Assembly: GCF_025860405.1 (NCBI RefSeq)
Contig: NZ_CP063785.1
Coordinates: 5,519,390 to 5,583,389, forward strand
Direction: 5' to 3'
Source of the DNA: Tolypothrix sp. PCC 7712
Lineage (GTDB): Bacteria > Cyanobacteriota > Cyanobacteriia > Cyanobacteriales > Nostocaceae
DNA: 64,000 bases
The position numbers were made by a program, and so were the translations under genes. The notes below the pieces were generated by a model. It was not told the origin of the DNA, searched no databases, and was given only the letters and a program-made list of their open reading frames with translations. Shown piece after piece: positions 16,587 through 25,300 of the stretch (positions within the stretch are counted from its first letter, which is position 1; every line of letters begins with the position of its first letter).

Positions 16587-17192
16587 ATGAAGAAACCAAA
16601 TTCTCAAAATATGGCTTCCTGGATTTTATCAGTTGTCTTTATAGCATTTGTGGCTGTCTTTTCGTTATTCGATCAACCTAACGCCCTAGCGCAAACAGAA
16701 ACACCAGCTATACCTGCTATTCCTACGCAATCAGTACCAGCGCCGATGAATTCTCCCACAATTTGGCCAGTAGATTCTGTAGCAGCCAATGTCAGACGTT
16801 TATTAACAACTAATGAATGTGCAGGATGCAATTTGATTGGTGCACAATTAGAAAGAGCAAATTTACAAGCAGCTAATTTGGAAGGTGCAAATCTCCAAGA
16901 TGCAGAACTAGAAAAGGCGAATTTGCAAGGAACTAATTTACAAACAGCTAATTTGCAAGGAGTAGATTTAAGCAAAGCAAATATCACAGGCGCAAATTTG
17001 CAAGGTGCAAATCTATTTGATGCTGATTTAGAGGGTGCAAATCTCCAAGGAGTCAACCTACAAGGCGCAAATTTACAAAAGGCTGATTTGCAAAAAACTA
17101 ATCTTTTAACGGCGAATATTCAAGGCGCAAACTTGCTAGGTGCTGATTTAGAAGGTGCAGCAATACCCCCAGGAATGATGAATAATTACTAA
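16587..17192 (+). CDS. Exported pentapeptide-repeat protein
   Basis: The 201-residue protein has a signal peptide (basic start, hydrophobic core, cleavage near ALAQ at residue 36) and a proline-rich linker. From about residue 80 to 190 it has tandem A(N/D)LQX pentapeptides such as ANLQAANLEGANLQ, expected to form a right-handed beta-helix. An AGGAG precedes ATG 16587. CAGC before the repeats gives two close cysteines. The function is unknown; such proteins are abundant in cyanobacteria and may sit in the periplasm or thylakoid lumen. Confidence 0.88.
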   Translation: MKKPNSQNMASWILSVVFIAFVAVFSLFDQPNALAQTETPAIPAIPTQSVPAPMNSPTIWPVDSVAANVRRLLTTNECAGCNLIGAQLERANLQAANLEGANLQDAELEKANLQGTNLQTANLQGVDLSKANITGANLQGANLFDADLEGANLQGVNLQGANLQKADLQKTNLLTANIQGANLLGADLEGAAIPPGMMNNY

Positions 17193-17221
17193 TTCGTAAT
17201 TCGTAATTAAATAAGCGGGTG

Positions 17222-17241
17222 GGATGCGTTGTAACGCATCC
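17222..17241. repeat. Dispersed palindrome GGATGCGTTGTAACGCATCC
   Basis: This 20-bp palindrome lies between convergent genes. Variants lie at 15468-15488 and 53072-53100. It may act as a bidirectional terminator. Confidence 0.7.
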
Positions 17242-17250
17242 TATTTGGCA

Positions 17251-19419
17251 TTAAATTTGATAATCTAACCTCACTAAAACTTTGCCTCCGCGTTGGTTGG
17301 CGGGTACGGCTTCCGACATCTTTTGCGGATAAGGAAGGTTTAAATTGTTCATTAGTTCAATAAATTGGCTGCGGGTGCGTCCTAAAAACCGGGGATTCCA
17401 GCGTTTCTCTTCACCAATTGTCGATACTGTTCTCCCTTGATAGTCGTGTCCGGGAAATACCCATGTGTCATCTGGGAAGGTAAATAACTTTTGGGTGACG
17501 ACATCATACAATAATCCAGGATTACCGTTTTGAAAGTCGGTACGACCACAACCCCCGATAAATAAAGCATCTCCGGTTAACAAGTGAGTACCGTTAACGA
17601 GGTAAGCCATGTGAGAATCGGTATGTCCGGGAGTGGCGATCGCTTGAATTTGTACAGAACCTAATTGTAAAATTTCACCATCAGCAATATAGCGATCGCT
17701 CGGCACAGTCTTATCCGCTAAAACACTCCAACAACCTGTAAATTGTCGTAGTTGAGCTGTTCCGGTAATATGGTCAGCGTGAATATGGGTCTCTAAGCAG
17801 TAAAGTAAAGTCAAATCCAGTTTTTGCAAGACTTGTAAGTCGCGTTCTACCTGTTCTAGTACCGGATCTACCAAAATTGCTGCTTTGGTTTGGGGATCAG
17901 CAATTAAGTATGTATAGGTACTCGATTCTCGATCAAACAGTTGACGAAATAGCATGGCAGGTTTGGGGAAATCGCTCAATGGATGGAGAGCGAACCAATC
18001 TCTTTCCATAGCGTAGGCTCTGGGATTGAGAGATTTCAGTAACTCCTGAGCCAAAGCTGCTGCTTGAGAGCGAATTTCTGGAACAGCTGTAGTTTCCCAA
18101 AGGTTGCCTTTGCGCGGTGTTCCTAGTGTATAAAGTATGTCGGAAACTTTTCCTTGGGCATTAATTACCGCACCGTTAGCAGCCGTATCAATCCCCATTG
18201 ACAAAGCATGAGGGCGAATCAAACCTTGTGCTTGTAAGCTGGTAATCAGTGGATGTTCTAATCTTTTATAGTTGCAATTTGAACCTGTGCAATTAATAAT
18301 GCGGTTCACCTGCAAAACAATATCTGCTTGGGTTCGCCGTTCACAAATTTTTACTTCAATTGCATTGTCCACTTCCTGACAACTCTGAATCCTCCCACCA
18401 TAATAATTGAGTTGACCAGATTGGAGTTTGCTATCTAATAGTTCAGCAATTTCTCCTGCAATCCGGTGGCGATAAACTTCCCAATAAGCTTTGACATGGC
18501 GGAGAAAGCGTTTCTGTTCTGCAAGTGGTAGTGTTTGCCAAAGTTGTTGAGTGAGTGGGCGAATAGCATCAATTATCGCCCGCCAATCATAACCGTAAAT
18601 AGCTGCTGTTTTAATTTCTCGGCGTACTAAGTGCAGTAACCCCCGCGCTGTTTTTGGTGCAGTTGCTAAGTCCAGATATTCAGGATAGTAAGTTGTAGTT
18701 TGGTGACGTTGGGGGGTTAATCCATGACGAGAAACAGCATGAATTTTTCCCCGGAATCCTTGCTGATTTAAAGCCACAACTGCATCCACCATCGTTAACC
18801 CAGTTCCTACTAACAGAATAGAATCATCTGGGTGCAGATTGCTAATTGCATCAGTTGACCAAGCATCTTTAACATTGGCATGATTATTTCCTAACGCTGC
18901 AATAGGTTGTGGTAGGGAAGCTGGAAAATTCCCCAAGGCGAGTACAACTTTTTGCACGTGCAAAGACTTACCGCTACTTAGTTGGATTCTGGTGTTGTAT
19001 GTGGTGGTTTCAATTGCGATCGCTTCATCGCAAATTCTCTCTAAGCTTACATGAGTCGGCGCATTGGCTTCAGCTTCATTTAAAATCGCCTGTATATACT
19101 CTCCATACACCCGACGCGGTGCAAATGTCGATGCAGTAGCGTCGGTATATCCATTTCTCTGCAGCCAAGTTAAAAAGTGTTGAGGTTTATCTGGAAAAGC
19201 GCTCATCTTTCCGGCTGGGACGTTCAGCAAGTGTCCCGCAACTGGCGTACTATATGCAACTCCTTTACCAATTTCTGCTTTCCGTTCAATTAACTTAATG
19301 GAAATTGGTATGGTTGCATTTCGCAAAATATGGGCTGCAACAAGAGAACCACTAAACCCACCCCCAATAATTGCGATCGTGCTAGGAGAAACAGTTAGGT
19401 TCAAAATATAGTTGTACAT
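17251..19419 (-). CDS. Fusion: FAD/NAD(P)-binding oxidoreductase + ETHE1-like persulfide dioxygenase
   Basis: The 722-residue fusion has two parts. Residues 15 to about 480 are an FAD/NAD(P)-binding protein (AIIGGGFSGSLVAAHIL, GVAYSTPVAGHLLNVPAGKM, VALGNFPASLP, a second site LLVGTGLTMVDA). Residues 490-722 are a metallo-beta-lactamase-fold enzyme with THIHADHITG (about 542-551), TPGHTDSHMAYL, LTGDALFIGGCGRTDFQ and VFPGHDYQG, the blocks of ETHE1-type persulfide dioxygenases. These oxidise glutathione persulfide to sulfite. The fused flavoprotein may reduce or deliver the sulfur substrate, which is inferred. Both halves look complete. It is convergent with the pentapeptide gene. Confidence 0.9.
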   Translation of the reverse strand: MYNYILNLTVSPSTIAIIGGGFSGSLVAAHILRNATIPISIKLIERKAEIGKGVAYSTPVAGHLLNVPAGKMSAFPDKPQHFLTWLQRNGYTDATASTFAPRRVYGEYIQAILNEAEANAPTHVSLERICDEAIAIETTTYNTRIQLSSGKSLHVQKVVLALGNFPASLPQPIAALGNNHANVKDAWSTDAISNLHPDDSILLVGTGLTMVDAVVALNQQGFRGKIHAVSRHGLTPQRHQTTTYYPEYLDLATAPKTARGLLHLVRREIKTAAIYGYDWRAIIDAIRPLTQQLWQTLPLAEQKRFLRHVKAYWEVYRHRIAGEIAELLDSKLQSGQLNYYGGRIQSCQEVDNAIEVKICERRTQADIVLQVNRIINCTGSNCNYKRLEHPLITSLQAQGLIRPHALSMGIDTAANGAVINAQGKVSDILYTLGTPRKGNLWETTAVPEIRSQAAALAQELLKSLNPRAYAMERDWFALHPLSDFPKPAMLFRQLFDRESSTYTYLIADPQTKAAILVDPVLEQVERDLQVLQKLDLTLLYCLETHIHADHITGTAQLRQFTGCWSVLADKTVPSDRYIADGEILQLGSVQIQAIATPGHTDSHMAYLVNGTHLLTGDALFIGGCGRTDFQNGNPGLLYDVVTQKLFTFPDDTWVFPGHDYQGRTVSTIGEEKRWNPRFLGRTRSQFIELMNNLNLPYPQKMSEAVPANQRGGKVLVRLDYQI

Positions 19420-19788
19420 AATATCTATGAAATAGGCTTGTTGCTACATATTTATCAATTTAGGATAGTTAAATTCCCTTGTATATCTGTTTTTTAGAGT
19501 AAATATATTAAGGAAATATAAACACCACCTATACTATGGAAAAAGGTGTCATTTTCTATAAATCTGTAATTTTCATCTGAGATATTCTGTATTCATAAAT
19601 TGCTGACTCTGAAAATTCCATTAAATCAGTAATTACCAGTTTTTTGGCTATAATTTCTCATCAAAGACGATGGACATAGGGGGGTTTTTAACTAAGCAGC
19701 CATTAACTGATTTTGACGTAAAATTTTTTTACTGTAATTGTCACAATTTGCTGACAAAATACTAGCTCAATCTCTGGGGAAGGGAAAA
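19420..19788. other. Intergenic spacer upstream of FosX-like and fusion genes
   Basis: The 369-bp AT-rich spacer between divergent starts should hold both promoters. AGGG at 19781-19784 is a weak ribosome site for ATG 19789. No other structure is seen. Confidence 0.45.
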
Positions 19789-20196
19789 ATGATTCAAGGT
19801 ATTAGCCACATTACATTTATAGTCAGGGATTTGGACAAGATGAGCAAGTTTCTTACAACTATATTTGATGCTCAAGAAGTCTATGCAAGTGGAGACAAAA
19901 TTTTCTCTATCGCCAAAGAAAAATTTTTCTTGATCAATGGCTTGTGGATTGCGATTATGGAGGGTGAATCTTTAGTAGAAAAAACCTATAACCATGTAGC
20001 TTTTAAAATATCTGCAGAAGACTATGAAATCTATGCTGCAAGAGTGAAGAGTTTAGGAGTTGATGTCAAAGAAGATAGAAAACGTGTTGAAGGTGAAGGA
20101 CGTTCTCTATATTTTTATGACTACGACAATCACTTATTTGAGTTGCACACAGGTACTTTAAATCAGCGCTTGCAAAAATATTTAACTACCCAATAA
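19789..20196 (+). CDS. FosX/FosA-type VOC enzyme, fosfomycin-resistance-like
   Basis: The 135-residue vicinal-oxygen-chelate protein carries ISHITFIVRDLDK, EVYASGDKIFSIAKEKFFLI, TYNHVAFKI and FYDYDNHLFELHTGTL. Metal ligands are His in SHITF and NHVAF and Glu in LFELH. This matches FosX and relatives, which open fosfomycin with water, far better than general glyoxalases. The frame extends upstream to 19738, but ATG 19789 gives the family length and start MIQGISHITF. In the sulfur context it could instead act on a phosphonate or epoxide. There are no operon partners. Confidence 0.82.
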   Translation: MIQGISHITFIVRDLDKMSKFLTTIFDAQEVYASGDKIFSIAKEKFFLINGLWIAIMEGESLVEKTYNHVAFKISAEDYEIYAARVKSLGVDVKEDRKRVEGEGRSLYFYDYDNHLFELHTGTLNQRLQKYLTTQ

Positions 20197-21441
20197 ATGG
20201 TATGCGATCTCCCAAATTTTCTGGTAATGTAATGCTAACTTCACTAACCTAGAGTAGGCTAATGCGTCTACTCTAGGTTAAAAGACTAGCTTTGCTGTAC
20301 TAGCTCCTATGTTGTCATCGCAATTATCAGGAAACGTCTTTCTCTAGTAGGCTATTTCTAGCTCACTCAATCGATAGAGTTGGAAATTAGATATACCCCC
20401 ATAGATATAAATCAGCAAAATTTTCATTCTTGGTTGGTAAGAAACCAAACCAGAAAAAAACAAATCAGTAAAATTATTAATGAGATGATTTCATGAATCA
20501 TTTGTCAAAGGGAACAGGGAACAGCAAAAATTGAATCTGAAAGTAGCACTATTTTGAATTTTTAATTCTTTAGTCCCTAATCTTCATTAACTATGAGTCA
20601 GGTAACTCCAGGCGAACATAACTGCTATCGTCACCCTAGGTTAGATATTCATATTTTGAAACATTTAATGACTCAACTACTGTGAAGAGCAGGTTTTTAT
20701 TCAGCTAAATTTCTTACCTCACAGCTATTTGTACCAGATATTAAATCCTGACTAAAATTAATCTCAGTTTATTTACTAACAGTATTTAATACCTATATCT
20801 TTTGATAATGACATAGAATACTTTGACAATCAACTCCAGTACAAAGTTTTTAACTATACAGCTAGGTTTGCAAACTATTATCCAAATCCCATAGTTGACA
20901 CGATGCACTAGCAACTATTCTCCAGCCAGCATCTCACAAAGATGGCTACGGCTATACCAAGTGGCGTAAAGCTTGATATAGATAGATTTATGCTTTGGGC
21001 AATGCTGTAAATCAAAAAAATATTGGCTTGAGTGTTATCGTCAAGCAATAAAGATGATATGCTTAGTTTAAACTACGATAAATCAATCAACTTTAAGTAT
21101 TTTGCGCTTATCCGCTTACATAAAATCAATATGGCTGCTGCTTTAACTCTCAAGAAATGGACTTGTCCTTAAAGAACTTATGGGACGAGATAGAGAATTG
21201 GTAGGGAGATCAAGGGAATAACAAAGCCGCCCAACGCAGTGGCTCCTCTTTTTAAGGGGGATTTAGGGGGATCTAAATATGTGCAACTTCACATGAAATT
21301 GGTATTACGTGCGTTTGTGGCGATCGCTAAACAAATTATCTCTCTGCTGTAACTATTCTTTCTTTTGACTTTCGCCTTGTTGTAATAGCTTCCGATATTT
21401 ATTTTGTAGACCTTATTAATATGAGATTTGAGGAAAATATT
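20197..21441. other. Long non-coding stretch with a 12-bp-stem hairpin
   Basis: About 1.2 kb without a supportable gene. AACCTAGAGTAG/CTACTCTAGGTT at 20246-20279 forms a strong hairpin 49 bp after the FosX-like stop, possibly a terminator despite lacking a T-run. A GGGGGATTTAGGGGGATC-like repeat lies near 21253-21274. Decayed genes or an unrecognised small RNA are possible, but nothing specific is seen. Confidence 0.5.
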
Positions 21442-21633
21442 ATGTTTGATAGCATAGAAAGGGAGTTGTCAAACGGAGAAATTTGGTCAGTTGGGCAATA
21501 TTCTCAGTTGCCAATTCATATTCAATTATTAGTAGAACAAGAAGATGGACAGCGAGATATTTGGGAATTACCTGAAGCAAAAGCAGAAACAGAAAGAAAT
21601 ATGAAAGTTAACAGACTATTCCAATATTTTTAA
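21442..21633 (+). CDS. Small hypothetical protein
   Basis: A 63-residue frame from ATG 21442 (MFDSIERELSNGEIWSVGQY...) has a GAGG ribosome site 8 bp upstream; an earlier ATG at 21421 lacks one. It is acidic and soluble, with no known motif. It is isolated in a large non-coding stretch, so it may not be a gene. Confidence 0.35.
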   Translation: MFDSIERELSNGEIWSVGQYSQLPIHIQLLVEQEDGQRDIWELPEAKAETERNMKVNRLFQYF

Positions 21634-21975
21634 AAATTGATTAAGGTAATGAAAGTAGTTTGGAGCTAAATATAGCTTGAGCTAAAAGTTGTCAAAATCG
21701 GACAGTTATGCGTTGAAGTGAACCAGGAAAACTTTTAGCTAGTTTTCTACTTCGAGATAACTTTTGACTATAGGACTCATATTTGATTTTTGAAAAAACC
21801 TAAGTACACTTTTATTTCTTCTTCCCTGTTAAGAGTTCCCTGTTCCCTGTTCCCTCCCTACGCAAATAATTTCAGGAATCAAAGCGGATTCCTATATATT
21901 AGTTTTATAACAGAATAATTTTGGCGGCGATCGCATCGCACAGTCTAGGGATTCAAGTTCCTGGAGTGAAGGAAA
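21634..21975. other. Non-coding stretch before integrase remnant
   Basis: This 342-bp spacer has TTCCCTGTTCCC-type direct repeats near 21830-21855 and a HIP1-like GGCGATCGC near 21926. No gene is seen. Confidence 0.4.
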
Positions 21976-22225
21976 CACAGTCGAGAATGTCAATAAACAA
22001 AAATGTCTGGCATGAGTGAAGGTTTTCGCAATACACTATGCAGACTACGTGGAGTTGATGTTTTTGACTGGCTGTAGACCTGGAGAAGTAATCGGACTAC
22101 AGTGGAAGCACCTTTCAATGGAGATGCTCTTACCCTGGGGTAGCGATCGCTATAATTACTTATGTAAAAATATGTATCTAGATTTAACTTTTCTCAGTTT
22201 AATTCGCAAGGGAATGTTAACCTAA
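21976..22225 (+). pseudogene. Tyrosine recombinase (phage-type integrase) remnant
   Basis: The frame 22016-22225 contains YADYVELMFLTGCRPGEVIG followed by LQWKHLS, the conserved box I region of a tyrosine integrase, including the catalytic arginine in GCRPGE. The match stops after about 35 residues and the frame then degrades. Only this core piece of a normally 300-400-residue protein remains. It marks a decayed mobile element just upstream of the CHAT gene. Confidence 0.7.
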
Positions 22226-22332
22226 CATTGATTCAAAACTCAAGGAAGTTTTAGAATATTAAAACAGGGGCATTTCCAGCTAATGTTAACAGAAAAATAA
22301 ATTTCTGCTGCAAAAAAATGGGTAGTTTTTAG

Positions 22333-25300
22333 ATGCCATCCCAAAGAATTCAGCTAATTACGCTTGCTACTTTCTTAACCACCTTTGCAATTGGTAATGG
22401 ATTGGTAAGCTTTTGTGTTGCTCAAGAACAAGTTTCAAAAGAGCAATTAGCAGTAAATCGCCAAGTATTAGCTCAAACCCCAAATCCCTCCAAAGCTAAA
22501 GCAGAGAAATTTTTCGAGCAAGGGAATAAACAGCTGGAGCATGGGCAATTCCCAGATGCATTACAGTCTTTTCAACAAGCTTTAAATATTTATCGGGCAA
22601 TTGGAGATAGTACTCACGCAGCCGCAACCCTCAACAAGCTAGGAGAAGTTTACACCTGGCTAAGTCAATATCAAAAAGCCCAAGAAAGTTTGCAGTCAGC
22701 TTTAACTATTTTCCGCACCCAAAAACATCGCTTAGGGGAAGCATTAGCGCTCAATCAACTGGGGGAAGTTTATCGCCATCAGGGTGAGACTCAAACGGCG
22801 CTGAAGTATCACGAACAAGCTTTGGCAATTGTACGAGAATTGGGCAACCGTGCTGAAGAAGCCGCATCTTTGCATGATATCGCCGCAGTTTATGAAACCC
22901 AAGGAAAGTATGAAAATGCCCTCAAATTATACGAGCAAGCTTTATTGATGCGGCGCGAGGTTAAAGATAGATATGGGGAAGCTTTAACCTTGATTGGATT
23001 GGGAAATACTTACTTGAGTTATATCCAATTAAAGCTGTACTACCAGGCAATTAAGAAGCCGGAAGAAATCAAACCTTATAAAGATGTCCTCAAGTATTAC
23101 CAGCAAGCATTAGCTATTATGGGCTCTGTGGGCAACCGTGCGGGCGTTGGCTGGAGTCTTAACGGCATTGCTATGAGTTACGGTGCTTTAAATAAGCAGG
23201 AAGAAGCTCTGAAATTTTACGAGCAAGCCTTAGTCAAGATGCGTGAAGTGGGTAACCGCTCTGGGGAAGCAGCTGTTATCTTCAATTTGGGCAAAGATTA
23301 TGACTGGGGATTCGATCCGCAACGGGAATTTAGACGGATTTCACTGGATTTGTATGAGCAAGCTTTAGCCATTACCCGTGAGATTGGCGATCGCCCTTTG
23401 CAAGCTAAAATCCTCTCTAAAATGGGGTTTGTTTACAACACTAAAGGGCGTGAACGTCCGGAAACTGCTCTGGAGTATTATAAACAAGCTTTACCGATAG
23501 CGCGACAGATAGGCGATCGCTTTCTCGAAGAAAAAATCCTTGATAGTATGGGCTCTATCTACACTAGCTTGGGCTACCCTCAAACTGCTCAGGAATATCA
23601 AGAGCAAGCTTTAGCAATTAGGCAAGAAATCGGTATGGGTGTGAATTTTCCCACAGATATTGTCAAAGTGGGAACTCTTATTACTTACAGCACACCAAAA
23701 AAAAGACCGACTTTAATCACTCTGTTGGATGGAGAAGCACTCATCCATTACAGAAATGGCGAAGCTCATGCAGACAACCGACGATACCAAGCCGCCTTAG
23801 AATCTTATCAGCAAGCCTTGGCAATTGTGCGCCAACAACAGAATCGCCCTTGGGAATGGGTAATTCGCAATCAAATGGGGACAATTTACGAAACCTTGGG
23901 ACAATTACCCGCAGCTTTAGATAGTTACAAGCAAAGCTTGGCAATTCGGCGGGAAGTAGATGAAAGTGCCGCAAAACAGCCGGTTCCCCACACTATTCGC
24001 GTAGCTTATGGCACTAATGTAAATTTTCACAACCAAACAGGAATGGCATTGGCGGAAGGGATTACCAAGGGTGTAATTAGGATAGGGGAAGGAGAGCCGA
24101 TTACTACTCCTATCACTACTGTTACTAGTAATAGTCCCGGAATAACGATGCAGGAGGATAAGGTAACAGGTTTGATCTCTACCAACTTTACTACTTTTGG
24201 ACAAAAAAAAGTAGAGGTAATTGCAGGGTTGGCTGGATGGACGGGCTTTACAGAAAATGAAGAGGAAGATACCCTCGCTAACATGGGGGATATTTACAAA
24301 GCTTTAGGACAATACCAAGCTGCATTGAACTCCTACGGCGAAGCCTTAAAAATTATCCGCGCAGAGATGGAAAACCAGGAAAGCGAAGAATCTCGATTGC
24401 GGAGATTAACAATAGAGGGAGCTTACTATCAGCAAGAACAGAGAATTAAAAGAAGCATAGGGGAAGTTTACGCAGCACTAGGACAACACCAAGCTGCTTT
24501 AAAGTTTTATCAGGAATCTCTGGCAATTGCTAATAAGGAAAATAGCGGTGATCGCATTGTGAGTCAAATACCTATTCTTCTAACGCAGATTGGCAAGGCT
24601 TACGAAAATTTAGGACAGTATCCAGCTGCCCTACAAGCTTATCAACAAGCATTGGCGATCGCTCGTGACCCTAAAAATCAAGGCTACTATTCTTTTGAAG
24701 AATATCTGATTCGTCAGTATGGGCAAGAAGAATCTTTTCGTCGGTTTAGAATAGCTTATGCCAGGCCAAATCCAGAAGCAATCCTCAACAGTATTGGCAC
24801 AATTTACGAAAAGCTAGGACAACCTCAAGCGGCGCAGGAACATCGACAGCAAGCAGTTGCATTTAAACAAGAAGTTAGCAACCGTAGTGAGGAAGAAATC
24901 ACTGGTAAGAAGGCAATTTTGATTACTGAAATTGGCAAAGATGAAACTAAAAAACCCATTGTGCAAATAAATAGGTTGGAGGGTGAAGCAGTCGTTCTGT
25001 TTGCGGCGGGAAATAGTTACACTTCCCAAGGAGAATATCTCAAACAACAATATCAATTTGCTTTGCAATCTTACCAACAAGCTTTGGCAATTGTTCGTCA
25101 ACAAAAAAATCGTCCTTGGGAAGCAGTAATTCTCATTCAAATGGGATTAGTTTACGAAAAGTTAGGACAAAATCAAGCAGCTTTAGAGTCTTATCAGCAA
25201 GGGTTGGCGATTAAACAAGAAATTGAGAAACTGACTGAAAAACAGGCAACTCTCCTCAGTAAACCTCCCCTCAGTGGTTTTGTTAATTATGAAAGTGTAA

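Noticed and set aside
20246..20279. Rho-independent terminator after the FosX-like gene
   Set aside because: The 12-bp stem is strong but not followed by a T-run, so it is noted only as a hairpin in the spacer entry.
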